A stretch of DNA of 64,000 bases, taken from contig NZ_CP063120.1 in NCBI RefSeq assembly GCF_014931395.1, forward strand, positions 310,001 through 374,000. Reading direction: 5' to 3'. Below, piece after piece: positions 31,301-39,624 of the stretch. How positions within the stretch are numbered: position 1 is the first letter of the stretch; the number at the start of each line of letters is the position of its first letter. The translations under genes and the position numbers were made by a program. Source of the DNA: Haemophilus parainfluenzae (lineage in GTDB: Bacteria > Pseudomonadota > Gammaproteobacteria > Enterobacterales > Pasteurellaceae). Below the pieces are notes generated by a model, which searched no databases, had not been told where the DNA came from, and was given only the letters and a program-made list of their open reading frames with translations.

Positions 31301-34300
31301 TGCCGTTGCAGAAGAACCCGCCGCTGTTGCAGATGAACCTGCAGCTGTTGCTGATGAGCCCGCTGCGGTTGCAGAAGAACCCGCTGCTGTTGCTGAACTT
31401 TCAGCCGCTGTAGCTGATGAACCAGCAGCCGTTGCTGAAGAGCCCGCTGCAGTCGCTGAACTTTCAGCCGCTGTAGCTGATGAACCAGCAGCCGTTGCTG
31501 AAGAGCCCGCTGCAGTTGCTGAACTTTCAGCTGCCGTTGCAGAAGAACCCGCCGCTGTTGCAGATGAACCTGCCGCTGTTGCTGATGAGCCCGCCGCTGT
31601 TGCAGAAGAACCTGCTGCGGTTGCTGATGAGCCTGCTGCTGTCGCTGAAGAACCCGCAGCTGTTGCAGATGAACCTGCAGCTGTTGCTGATGAACCTGCT
31701 GCAGTCGCTGATGAACCAGCAGCCGTTGCAGAAGAGCCCGCTGCTGTCGCTGATGAGCCCGCTGCGGTTGCTGATGAACCTGCAGCTGTTGCTGAAGAAC
31801 CCGCTGCTGTTGCTGAGCTTTCAGCCGCTGTTGCTGAAGAGCCTGCTGCTGTTGCTGATGAGCCTGCTGCAGTTGCTGATGAGCCCGCTGCAGTTGCTGA
31901 TGAACCTGCTGCGGTCGCTGAGCTCTCTGCTGCAGTCGCTGATGAGCCTGCTGCCGTTGCTGATGAACCCGCCGCAGTTGCAGAAGAACCTGCTGCAGTT
32001 GCTGAACTTAACGCTGCTGATGCTGCGCTTGCAATTTTACTTAAATTGCTGTTAACCACTTCTGCAGCTGATGTTGCTGTTGATGCTGCAGCAGAAGCTA
32101 AAGATACAGCACTGCTTGCACTTGAAGCTGCTGTTTTCGCTGTTTCGTTTGTTTTATCTAATTGCGAAGTCACTGCATAAAGTTGTGAACCATTGATCGC
32201 TTCAGTTGAAGTATCAGAAATATTTCCTGCCGCAACATTGATCAATTTACGCTCATTACCTACTGCACCAACGCTTACAAAGCTTCCTTTACCTGAAACA
32301 GTACCTTTAAAGCCACTATAAGTTAAATTACCTACAGTTGCTGAAGTTACATTTTCAACAGTATGAGAACCTGTAGTGGTTGAATGGTTACCTAAAACAA
32401 CGGCATTATCTAAATCGGCTGCGATTTCAATATCATTACCAATTACGGTTGTGCCATTAGCCTTGATCTTATTGTTATGGCCAATAACGGTATTATTTTT
32501 CTTACCATCGGCGATGTTATTTCCCACACCAATTGCAATACCGTTACTTGTGCCATTGCCAATCAGATTATACACCCCTAAAGCAGTACCATTAGTTACA
32601 TTCTCACCAACCCATGTACGCGCACCAACAGATGTACCATTTGTTGTGTGGTTATCCACACCTGCATAATGACCTAACGCTGTACCGTCATTCGTATTCG
32701 GACGAACATAGCTTCTTGAACCTACAACGGTTGCATTAACAGAGTCCTTACCAGCCGCAGAGAATTGTCCCACTACAGTCGCATTCACTGAGTTTGCTTC
32801 TGCCACAGAGTTAGAACCTAACACGGTTGCATTTGTGGAGTTAGTTTGTACACTTGAGTTTTTACCAATAACAGTTGCATTCGCTGAATCTGTTGAAACA
32901 CTGCTACCTGAACCAATCACGATTGCATCTTCAGATGCAGCTGAAGACTTATATCCCATAACAATCGAACCAGCCGCGGCTGTGGTGGTGGTTGCTTCTA
33001 CACCAGCTGCAATAGAATTTAAGCCTTGTGCACCACCTGCTAAACCAACTTTATCACTGTTAGATGTTAATGCATCGGTTGAACCGGCAGCATTAGAACC
33101 GTTATTTACGTGGAAATAATTAGTGGTATTTAATGATTGATTTACTGCGTTTAACGCTGCATTTGCAGTTGTGTTGGCCGTGTTCGCGGTTGTATTCGCT
33201 GCATTAGCTGTTGTGTTAGCTGTATTCGCAGTTGTATTGGCTGCGTTAGCTGTTGTGTTAGCTGTATTCGCAGTTGTATTGGCTGCGTTAGCCGTTGTGT
33301 TAGCTGTATTCGCAGTTGTATTGGCTGCATTAGCTGTTGTGTTAGCTGTATTCGCAGTTGTATTGGCTGCATTAGCTGTTGTGTTAGCTGTATTCGCAGT
33401 TGTATTGGCTGCGTTAGCTGTTGTGTTAGCTGTATTCGCAGTTGTATTTGCGGTATTAGCTGTTGTATTGGCTAAGTTCGCAGTTGTATTCGCTTTGTTA
33501 GCCGTTGTGTTGGCTGTGTTCGCGGTTGTATTTGCAATTGTTGCGGTACTTAATGCTGCGGTTGCAGTACTTGCTGTTGTATTTAAAACAGATACAACTT
33601 GATAAAGCTGTGAACCGTTAATCGCATCTGTAGAATTTGCACTGATTAATCCTGCTGAAACATATTGAACCTGTCTAGCTGCAGTGCTGTTACCTACTGC
33701 CAAAACAGCAGTTCCACTCGATTTGCCATTATTACCGACTTCAACTCCACCTACTTTAATCGAAGTTAATGAGTTTCTAGCACCAGTCACAGAACCCGCA
33801 CCTAAAGCTACATCAGACAAATTTTTTGCATTTGCGCCATTACCAATAGCAACGGAATCATTAGATGTGGCATTTGCTGTCGAACCCAAGGCAATAGAAT
33901 CTGTTCCTGCAGCTGAAGCATTCTGACCAATAGCTGTTGTATTCGTATTTGTTGCTTTTGCTAAAAAACCAATTGCAGTCGCTTGAGCTCCCGTAGCATT
34001 TGCAGATGTACCAAATGCTGATGCTCCACGCCCTGATGCAGCAGTATTATTACCCACCGCAGTTGCAATAATAGCCGCATTTGCATTATTACCGATAGCA
34101 GTCGCACCTATATTGCTAGCATTTGAATTTCGACCAACTGCAATTGCATTCTCTTGAATTGCGTTAGCGCTATCACCAATAGCTAGACTAGAATTTCCTA
34201 AAGCCTTAGAATCAGAACCAATTGCTATAGCAGCGAGTTCAGTTGCAGTCGTACTATTCGGCCCAGCAGAAATAGCTATTGCTTTTTGACCTGAAGCGGC

Positions 34301-35056
34301 TGCATTTGTACCTAAAGCAGTTGCAGTATAAGCTGAGGCACTTGCATTATTACCGATAGCCAAGGTAGATTCAGCCAATGATTTAGAATCTGAACCGATT
34401 GCAATGGCTTTCTTCCCAGTCGCATTTGCATTTGCCGCAAGGGCAACTGCATTATTTCCATTTGAAACTGCTTCCGACCCAATTGCAATAGCACCATTTC
34501 CAGTTGCCGTTGTATCTTTACCACCTGAAGCAATAGCTATTGTACCTAATGAAGAAGACTTCGCTTTATTACCTAAGGATGTGCTATTAGCCACTGCTTT
34601 AGCTTCATTACCAACAGCTACACCATCAGCTGCAGCATTAGCTAAACGACCTATAGCAACAGCTTCAGTTTGAGCATTTGAATTCGAACCAATTGCTACT
34701 GCATCTTGCCCATTAGCCACAACAGTATGACCAATTGCAATACCCTTTACTCCACCTGTTGCTCTTGATGCTGCACCCACAACAATAGAACCAGGGGCAT
34801 CCGTCCAACTTCCGCCACCAATTGCAATTGCTTGAGAACGACCATAGGTGTTACCCTCAGGAATTGCTGCATATGCAATACTTGTTACATCTAAAAGCAG
34901 TAAAGACAATGCCGATAATTTAAAAACTTTGCCTAATGAGGACTTGCTTTCCCCGTGCGTGTCAGATGATGATTTCACCTGTCCTTTCGCTAATTCAGAC
35001 GTCACTACCAACGACTGTGTAGTACGATTCCAAATTACTTTAAAAATCTTATTCAT
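28313..35056 (-). CDS. Trimeric autotransporter adhesin (YadA/Hia type) with a giant Ser/Ala/Thr heptad stalk
   Basis: The 2247-residue protein has an extended signal peptide (ESPR: MNKIFKVIWNRTTQSLVV, hydrophobic core LSALSLLLLDV, cleavage after AYA). Residues about 70-480 are YadA-head-type beta-roll repeats (AIAIGS, ATAIGN). A neck/stalk follows, with about 18 heptads of ANTTAN(T/A), then a second head block rich in NATVVG and NGTALG (about 660-930). A stalk of about 145 heptads SSATAA(G/E) follows, then a third short head (TAVGYGANASGENGTALG). The C-terminus is a YadA anchor (about 70 residues, from GGIAGATAAANIPQ to GVGYQW, ending in W). It should trimerise and display a very long fibre for adhesion. 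The ribosome site AAGGA precedes the ATG at 35056. Confidence 0.95.
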   Translation of the reverse strand: MNKIFKVIWNRTTQSLVVTSELAKGQVKSSSDTHGESKSSLGKVFKLSALSLLLLDVTSIAYAAIPEGNTYGRSQAIAIGGGSWTDAPGSIVVGAASRATGGVKGIAIGHTVVANGQDAVAIGSNSNAQTEAVAIGRLANAAADGVAVGNEAKAVANSTSLGNKAKSSSLGTIAIASGGKDTTATGNGAIAIGSEAVSNGNNAVALAANANATGKKAIAIGSDSKSLAESTLAIGNNASASAYTATALGTNAAASGQKAIAISAGPNSTTATELAAIAIGSDSKALGNSSLAIGDSANAIQENAIAVGRNSNASNIGATAIGNNANAAIIATAVGNNTAASGRGASAFGTSANATGAQATAIGFLAKATNTNTTAIGQNASAAGTDSIALGSTANATSNDSVAIGNGANAKNLSDVALGAGSVTGARNSLTSIKVGGVEVGNNGKSSGTAVLAVGNSTAARQVQYVSAGLISANSTDAINGSQLYQVVSVLNTTASTATAALSTATIANTTANTANTTANKANTTANLANTTANTANTTANTANTTANAANTTANTANTTANAANTTANTANTTANAANTTANTANTTANAANTTANTANTTANAANTTANTANTTANAANTTANTANTTANAALNAVNQSLNTTNYFHVNNGSNAAGSTDALTSNSDKVGLAGGAQGLNSIAAGVEATTTTAAAGSIVMGYKSSAASEDAIVIGSGSSVSTDSANATVIGKNSSVQTNSTNATVLGSNSVAEANSVNATVVGQFSAAGKDSVNATVVGSRSYVRPNTNDGTALGHYAGVDNHTTNGTSVGARTWVGENVTNGTALGVYNLIGNGTSNGIAIGVGNNIADGKKNNTVIGHNNKIKANGTTVIGNDIEIAADLDNAVVLGNHSTTTGSHTVENVTSATVGNLTYSGFKGTVSGKGSFVSVGAVGNERKLINVAAGNISDTSTEAINGSQLYAVTSQLDKTNETAKTAASSASSAVSLASAAASTATSAAEVVNSNLSKIASAASAALSSATAAGSSATAAGSSATAAGSSATAAESSATAAGSSATAAGSSATAAGSSATAAGSSATAAESSATAAGSSATAAGSSATAAGSSATAAGSSATAAGSSATAAGSSATAAGSSATAAGSSATAAGSSATAAGSSATAAGSSATAAGSSATAAGSSATAAESSATAAGSSATAAGSSATAAESSATAAGSSATAAGSSATAAESSATAAGSSATAAGSSATAAGSSATAAGSSATAAESSATAAGSSATAAESSATAAGSSATAAGSSATAAGSSATAAESSATAAGSSATAAGSSATAAESSATAAGSSATAAGSSATAAESSATAAGSSATAAESSATAAGSSATAAGSSATAAESSATAAGSSATAAESSATAAGSSATAAGSSATAAGSSATAAGSSATAAESSATAAGSSATAAGSSATAAGSSATAAGSSATAAESSATAAGSSATAAGSSATAAESSATAAGSSATAAESSATAAGSSATAAGSSATAAESSATAAGSSATAAGSSATAAGSSATAAESSATAAGSSATAAGSSATAAGSSATAAGSSATAAGSSATAAGSSATAAGSSATAAGSSATAAESSATAAGSSATAAGSSATAAGSSATAAGSSATAAESSATAAGSSATAAGSSATAAGSSATAAESSATAAGSSATAAGSSATAAGSSATAAGSSATVAESSATAAGSSATAAGSSATAAGSSATAAESSATAAGSSATAAGSSAIAAESSATAAGSSATAAESSATAAGSSATAAGSSATAAGSSATAAESSATAAGSSATAAGSSATAAGSSATAAGSSATAAGSSATAAGSSATAAGSSATAAESSATAAGSSATAAGSSATAAGSSATAAGSSATAAGSSATAAGSSATAAGSSATAAESSATAAGSSATAAGSSATAAGSSATAAESSATAAGSSATAAGSSATAAGSSATAAGSSATAAGSSATAAESSATAAGSSATAAESSATAAGSSATAAGSSATAAGSSATAAGSSATAARSSATAAESSAKRIEDSGLISKDGKTAFAADNTSKRDSAKAKGKDATAVGYGANASGENGTALGNNSQASGKNSTAVGQGAKATATNSVALGQGSVANEANTVSVGSVGNERRITNVADPVRATDATNKQYVDRSVGAVRSELKKTDKKLRGGIAGATAAANIPQVTKPGGSMVGLGVGNYKGESAVAVGYSRASDNNKVIFKVSGAATTQGDYNVGAGVGYQW
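28960..32003 (-). repeat. About 145 tandem 21-bp repeats encoding SSATAA(G/E) heptads
   Basis: Roughly 3 kb of imperfect 21-bp units encode seven-residue repeats in register, with the last position alternating irregularly between Gly and Glu (a single Arg near the end; rare Val and Ile variants elsewhere). Synonymous changes distinguish many units, which group into higher-order blocks. Unit gain or loss would alter stalk length without changing frame. The array leaves long stop-free frames on the opposite strand. Confidence 0.95.
33165..33530 (-). repeat. About 18 heptads ANTTAN(T/A) in the first stalk
   Basis: A 42-bp double unit (alternating ANTTANT and ANTTANA) recurs with few synonymous changes. 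The pattern fits a trimeric coiled coil with polar Asn core positions, and each unit also contains the N-T-T sequon. Confidence 0.9.
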
Positions 35057-35261
35057 GGAATATAAAATCCTTCTTTATAAATTTAACAGAATAAATAATA
35101 CGCTTGATAAAACACACACTAAGCGCAACCTAACAGGTCATTTTGCCCGAGAAGGCTTATAAAGACTAGCTCAAACAAATCCGACCAGTCTGGAAAATCA
35201 AGTAAAAATACTTGAAAAAACAACCGCACTTTTCAGCTATTTTTACTTTTATATTCAAAAA

Positions 35262-35720
35262 CTATAACAAAATCCCACTCTCTGCTTTGGTAAAATTCAT
35301 TACAAACAAGCTCTTATAAGTGCGAACATGATATTCACCGGTTAGAACGCGACGGGTAAACGAATGGTAACTTTCCATGCTTTCAGCGTGAATAAGCAGC
35401 ATAAAATCATAATCTCCGGAAATTTCATAACAGCTCACCACATCGGTTTCTTGTCGCATTTTCCGTTCAAATAACTCTTGAAAGCGGGAATGTTGGTTGT
35501 CCATTTCCACCATCACAAAAACACTGATGCCTCTACCCACTGCCTTTGGCGATACCACTGCCACTTGTTTGGTAATAACACCTTTTTCTGTCAGTAATTG
35601 AATTCGACGCTGACAGGTTGCTACCGAGCTATGCACTTTTTCCGCGAGCTCTTTCAATGGCAAAGTCGCATCTTGTTGGAGGATATTTAAAATATCCCGA
35701 TCTAATTTATCTAATTCCAT
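35262..35720 (-). CDS. Lrp/AsnC family transcriptional regulator
   Basis: A leucine-responsive-type feast/famine regulator. The ATG at 35720 gives 152 residues starting MELDKLDRDILNILQQDATL, the standard N-terminus; the upstream extension to 35783 is unmatched. A winged helix-turn-helix occupies about 5-60 (LKELAEKVHSSVATCQRRIQ) and a RAM ligand/oligomerisation domain about 65-145. It is divergent from the RarD-like permease gene with about 125 nt between, so it may regulate that exporter and itself. The effector amino acid is unknown. Confidence 0.9.
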   Translation of the reverse strand: MELDKLDRDILNILQQDATLPLKELAEKVHSSVATCQRRIQLLTEKGVITKQVAVVSPKAVGRGISVFVMVEMDNQHSRFQELFERKMRQETDVVSCYEISGDYDFMLLIHAESMESYHSFTRRVLTGEYHVRTYKSLFVMNFTKAESGILL

Positions 35721-35846
35721 TTTTAATCCTTGAAAATAAATGCAAAACAATTCCAATATTTGAGAAAAATAATCACAAATCATTTTATATTGAGAAAATT
35801 TACCACACTAGACTTTTATAATGAAGCTATTCAACGTAAGGAAGTA

Positions 35847-36728
35847 ATGAAGATGGCTCAAGGTATTTTTCTCGGCATCATCTCGCAATTTTTATTTGGC
35901 CTGCTGTATTTGTTCAGTTTATGGCTACAGCCACTTAGCGGCACAGATGTGTTTGCTTGGCGAATGGTGATGATGGTCTTCGGGTTATTTTTAATTATCT
36001 TCCCTACAGTGGGTTGTCGTTCATTATCAAAATTAGTCAATGAAACCTTAGGCAAAGACAAAAAACATTGGATGTTGTTTTTGCTCGGCACACTCGATGC
36101 CGGCAGCCAATTCTGGTTATTTATGTGGGCGCCCGTTAATGGCGAAGGGGTAAACATCGCTATGGGATATTTTTTATTCCCATTAGTGATGGCATTACTT
36201 GGACGCATTTGGCTGAAAGAAACTCTTTCTACCATTCAAATTATCGCTTTATGTATTGCTGCCTGCGGTGTGGCACATGAGCTTTGGCACAATCAAACCT
36301 TTTCATGGAGCAGTCTCTGGGTTTGCCTAGTGTATCCCTATTATTATTTAAGCCGTAAAGCCATGAAGATTCCTGCATTGCAAGGGATAACACTTGATGT
36401 GTGCTTCATTGCTGTTCCTTGCCTCATTTATTTGATCATACAAGAACATCAATTTTCTTTTGTAATCAGTGAAAGCCGATATTGGTATTTATTGCCTGCA
36501 CTAGGTTTAGTGAGTGCAATCGGTTTGTCTGCCAATTTAAAATCGAGCCAACAAATTCCGGTCAGTGTGTTCGCCGTGCTCAGTTATCTCGAACCTACAT
36601 TGCTCTTTTTAATTGCGATATTTTGGCTCAACACACAAGTTTCCCCTTCCGATTACTTCACTTATGTGCCGATTTGGACCAGTTTGATTTTGCTAGGCGT
36701 AAATGGCTTAATGAAAAAACGTCATTAA
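35847..36728 (+). CDS. rarD: EamA-type permease, RarD-like
   Basis: Ten-span drug/metabolite transporter in the RarD group, about 293 residues. The beginning MKMAQGIFLGIISQFLFGLLYLFS and motifs such as GYFLFPLVMALLGRI and the C-terminal SYLEPTLLFLIAIFW are typical. The ribosome site AAGGAAG (35838-35844) lies between two possible starts, ATG 35847 and ATG 35853; either gives a complete protein. A substrate cannot be assigned; E. coli RarD is a poorly characterised exporter. The divergent Lrp-type regulator suggests an amino-acid-related cargo. Inverted uptake signals follow. Confidence 0.75.
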   Translation: MKMAQGIFLGIISQFLFGLLYLFSLWLQPLSGTDVFAWRMVMMVFGLFLIIFPTVGCRSLSKLVNETLGKDKKHWMLFLLGTLDAGSQFWLFMWAPVNGEGVNIAMGYFLFPLVMALLGRIWLKETLSTIQIIALCIAACGVAHELWHNQTFSWSSLWVCLVYPYYYLSRKAMKIPALQGITLDVCFIAVPCLIYLIIQEHQFSFVISESRYWYLLPALGLVSAIGLSANLKSSQQIPVSVFAVLSYLEPTLLFLIAIFWLNTQVSPSDYFTYVPIWTSLILLGVNGLMKKRH

Positions 36729-36733
36729 AATTG

Positions 36734-36761
36734 ACCGTACTTTTATCTCAACAAGTGCGGT
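36734..36761 (+). terminator. Inverted uptake-signal terminator after the RarD-like gene
   Basis: ACCGTACTT (one base off) at 36734-36742 faces AAGTGCGGT at 36753-36761, giving an extended TGACCG/CGGTCA stem just past the stop codon. Confidence 0.7.
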
Positions 36762-36785
36762 CATTCTTGAAATAATTCTAATTCA

Positions 36786-36800
36786 CGTTCATAATGAACG
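36786..36800. promoter_or_regulatory. Perfect palindrome upstream of emrA, candidate TetR-family operator
   Basis: CGTTCAT-A-ATGAACG is an exact 7+7 inverted repeat around one base, with an extra overlapping half-site ACATTCAT to 36809. Spacing and sequence resemble operators of TetR-family repressors of efflux pumps. No regulator gene lies beside emrAB in this window. Confidence 0.5.
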
Positions 36801-36863
36801 AACATTCATATTTTATAGACTGAAGCCTTTTTTACTTCAGCATTTTCTCATAAGGCTCGCATT

Positions 36864-38033
36864 ATGTCCGATCAACAAACAGATACACCAACTTCCTCAA
36901 ATAATAAATCTCAAAAACGTAAAAAAGGGCTTTCCATTTTTATTCTTTTGCTTCTTCTGATTGCAATCGGTTCTGCAGCTTATTGGTTTTTCTTTATTAA
37001 AGGCTTTGAAGAAACCGAAGATGCCTATGTGAGTGGCAATCAGGTGATGGTCTCAGCGCAGGTAGCGGGAAATATTTCGAAAATTAATGTCGATAATATG
37101 GATCCCGTACAAGCCGGTGACGTGTTATTAGAGCTGGATGATACCAATGCCAAATTAAGTTTTGAGCAAGCTAAAAGTAATTTAGCCAATGCGGTTCGCC
37201 AAGTTTCACAACTGAATTACACCGTAAAACAATTAAAATCCGCCGTTCGTGCGAATGAAATTACCCTTGCTCAAGCGCAAGGAAACTTAAACCGTCGTGT
37301 GCAATTAGTCAAAGATGGCGCAATAGATAAAGAATCATTCCAACACGCCAAAGAAGCGGTTGAACTCGCCAAAGCAAACTTAACGACTTCACAAAACCAA
37401 CTTGAGGCAAATCAAGCGTTATTATTAGATGGTCCGTTAAGTGAACAGCCGCAAATTCAAAGTGCGGTCAGTAATTTGAAACAAGCTTGGTTGAATTTAG
37501 AACGTACGAAAATCCGCAGTCCAATTAAAGGCTATGTGGCTCGTCGCAATGCGCAAGTAGGACAGGCAGTTTCTGTTGGTGGCGCTTTAATGGCAGTCGT
37601 AACCACGGATCAAATGTGGTTAGACGCCAACTTCAAAGAAACACAATTAACCCATATGCGCATTGGTCAACCGGTTAAAATTCACTTCGATCTCTACGGA
37701 AAAGATAAAACCTTTGATGGTAAAGTTGTCGGAATTGAAATGGGTACGGGCAGTGCATTCTCATTATTACCCACTCAAAATGCGACGGGGAACTGGATCA
37801 AAGTGGTGCAACGCGTGCCTGTGCGTATTCAATTAGATCCTCAACAACTGGCTGAAAACCCATTACGTATTGGACTTTCTGCCACCGTGAAAGTGGATGT
37901 GAGTGATAGCCAAGGCGAAACCTTGCGTAACCAAGCACCAACCACAACGCTTTATTCCACCAATGTGCTGCAATATGATGAAAGTGCGGTCAATAATTTG
38001 ATCGAATCCATTATTCGCGACAATAGCTATTAG
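36864..38033 (+). CDS. emrA: EmrA-type membrane fusion protein of a multidrug efflux pump
   Basis: The HlyD/EmrA periplasmic adaptor links the EmrB transporter to an outer-membrane channel. The 389-residue protein has a short cytoplasmic Lys-rich N-terminus, one span at about 23-45, a biotinyl-lipoyl half-motif (EDAYVSGNQVMVSAQVAGNI, about 52-71), a coiled-coil hairpin (about 95-200) and the returning lipoyl/barrel region (RSPIKGYVARRNAQVGQ). EmrB follows 8 nt later, so this is an operon. It contains two uptake signals, at about 37459 and 37982. Confidence 0.93.
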   Translation: MSDQQTDTPTSSNNKSQKRKKGLSIFILLLLLIAIGSAAYWFFFIKGFEETEDAYVSGNQVMVSAQVAGNISKINVDNMDPVQAGDVLLELDDTNAKLSFEQAKSNLANAVRQVSQLNYTVKQLKSAVRANEITLAQAQGNLNRRVQLVKDGAIDKESFQHAKEAVELAKANLTTSQNQLEANQALLLDGPLSEQPQIQSAVSNLKQAWLNLERTKIRSPIKGYVARRNAQVGQAVSVGGALMAVVTTDQMWLDANFKETQLTHMRIGQPVKIHFDLYGKDKTFDGKVVGIEMGTGSAFSLLPTQNATGNWIKVVQRVPVRIQLDPQQLAENPLRIGLSATVKVDVSDSQGETLRNQAPTTTLYSTNVLQYDESAVNNLIESIIRDNSY

Positions 38034-38041
38034 GTTTCACG

Positions 38042-39568
38042 ATGTCGCAATCTCATTTTACGCCGGTACAAGGCGGTGCACTGGTTATTCTCACGTTAGC
38101 ACTCTCGCTTGCCACTTTTATGCAGGTGTTGGATTCCACCATCGCTAACGTTGCCATTCCTACTATTGCAGGTGATTTAGGGGCTTCATTCAGCCAAGGC
38201 ACATGGGTCATCACTTCGTTCGGTGTAGCCAATGCGATCTCAATTCCTATCACCGGTTGGCTGGCAAAACGTTTCGGTGAAGTGCGGTTATTTTTAATCT
38301 CAACCTTACTTTTCGTCCTTGCTTCTTGGCTTTGTGGTATTTCACATAGTTTGGAAATGTTGATTATTTGCCGCGTCCTCCAAGGTGCGGTAGCCGGTCC
38401 AATCATCCCTCTTTCGCAAAGTTTATTACTCAATAACTATCCGCCTAAAAAACGCGGCATGGCACTGGCATTTTGGTCAATGACTGTGGTAGTCGCTCCT
38501 ATTTTCGGGCCCATTTTAGGCGGTTGGATCAGCGATAACATTCATTGGGGTTGGATCTTTTTCATCAATGTTCCCATTGGATTGGCTGTCGTCTTAATGA
38601 GTTGGAAAATTCTAGGTAATCGAGAAAGCCAAATATCTCATCAACCTATTGATACTGTTGGGCTTGTTTTACTGGTTCTCGGCGTAGGCTGTTTACAATT
38701 AATGCTGGATCAAGGTAGAGAGCAAGATTGGTTTAATTCAACGGAGATTATTGTTCTCACCGTGATTGCGGTTGTGTGTTTGATCGCCCTCACTATTTGG
38801 GAACTGACGGATGACAATCCCGTTGTAGATATTTCACTTTTCAAATCACGCAACTTTAGCGTAGGCTGCCTTTCAACTAGTCTCGCTTTTTTAGTGTATT
38901 TGGGATCGGTTGTACTTATCCCACTTCTACTCCAACAAGTTTATGGCTACACCGCGACTTGGGCAGGGCTCGCAGCCGCCCCAGTGGGATTATTCCCGAT
39001 TTTACTTTCGCCAATCATCGGTAAATTAGGGCATAAAATTGATATGCGAATTTTAGTCACAATCAGCTTTATGGTTTATGCCCTGACCTTTTATTGGCGA
39101 GCTGTGACCTTTGAGCCTGAAATGACCTTTGCCGATGTTGCCTTGCCACAATTTGTGCAAGGTTTAGCGGTTGCTTGCTTCTTTATGCCGCTGACCACAA
39201 TTACGCTCTCGGGTTTACCACCCGAAAAAATGGCTTCGGCGTCGAGTTTATTTAATTTCCTTCGAACCCTTTCCGGCTCAATAGGCACATCTCTCACGAC
39301 ATTTATGTGGTATAACCGTGAAGCTGTGCATCATACTCAACTCACGGAAGCGATTAATCCATATAACCCAATCTCCCAACAGTTTTTCCAAACGATGGCA
39401 AGTTTTGGTTTAAACGAACAACAAACAGCATCATATCTTGCCAGACAAATCACCGCTCAGGGCTTTATTATTGGCGCTAATGAGATTTTCTGGTTATCGG
39501 CAATTACTTTCCTAGCATTATTCATTATCGTCTGGTTCGCCAAACCGCCTTTTGGAAATCGCCATTAA
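38042..39568 (+). CDS. emrB: EmrB-type multidrug efflux MFS transporter (DHA2, 14 spans)
   Basis: Proton-driven exporter of hydrophobic drugs, working with EmrA. The 508-residue protein shows MFS motif C-type signatures near the fifth span (SMTVVVAPIFGPILGGWI), motif A-like GWLAKRFGEVRLF between spans 2 and 3, and the DHA2 signature LDSTIANVAIPTIAGDLG at the first span. The sole upstream gene in the unit is emrA. A USS-based terminator follows. Confidence 0.93.
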   Translation: MSQSHFTPVQGGALVILTLALSLATFMQVLDSTIANVAIPTIAGDLGASFSQGTWVITSFGVANAISIPITGWLAKRFGEVRLFLISTLLFVLASWLCGISHSLEMLIICRVLQGAVAGPIIPLSQSLLLNNYPPKKRGMALAFWSMTVVVAPIFGPILGGWISDNIHWGWIFFINVPIGLAVVLMSWKILGNRESQISHQPIDTVGLVLLVLGVGCLQLMLDQGREQDWFNSTEIIVLTVIAVVCLIALTIWELTDDNPVVDISLFKSRNFSVGCLSTSLAFLVYLGSVVLIPLLLQQVYGYTATWAGLAAAPVGLFPILLSPIIGKLGHKIDMRILVTISFMVYALTFYWRAVTFEPEMTFADVALPQFVQGLAVACFFMPLTTITLSGLPPEKMASASSLFNFLRTLSGSIGTSLTTFMWYNREAVHHTQLTEAINPYNPISQQFFQTMASFGLNEQQTASYLARQITAQGFIIGANEIFWLSAITFLALFIIVWFAKPPFGNRH

Positions 39569-39585
39569 AAAACTTCAAAAAAATA

Positions 39586-39616
39586 ACCGCACTTTGATGA
39601 TGCTCAAAAGTGCGGT
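39586..39616. terminator. Inverted uptake-signal terminator between emrB and uvrA
   Basis: ACCGCACTT (39586-39594) and AAGTGCGGT (39608-39616) form a stem extended by TTGA/TCAA toward the loop, with a T-run on the right. It lies between convergent genes. Confidence 0.85.
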
Positions 39617-39624
39617 CGTTTTTT

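Noticed and set aside
28884..32180. A 1098-codon open frame on the plus strand made of Ala-Val-Ala-Glu/Asp repeats, with further long frames beside it
   Set aside because: It is the antisense of the adhesin heptad array. A repetitive 21-bp unit without stop codons stays open in several frames. There is no signal or anchor, whereas the minus-strand frame has a full autotransporter layout.
33151..33602. Open frames on both strands opposite or shifted from the ANTTAN repeats
   Set aside because: These are frame shadows of a 42-bp repeat; only the adhesin frame has sensible flanks.
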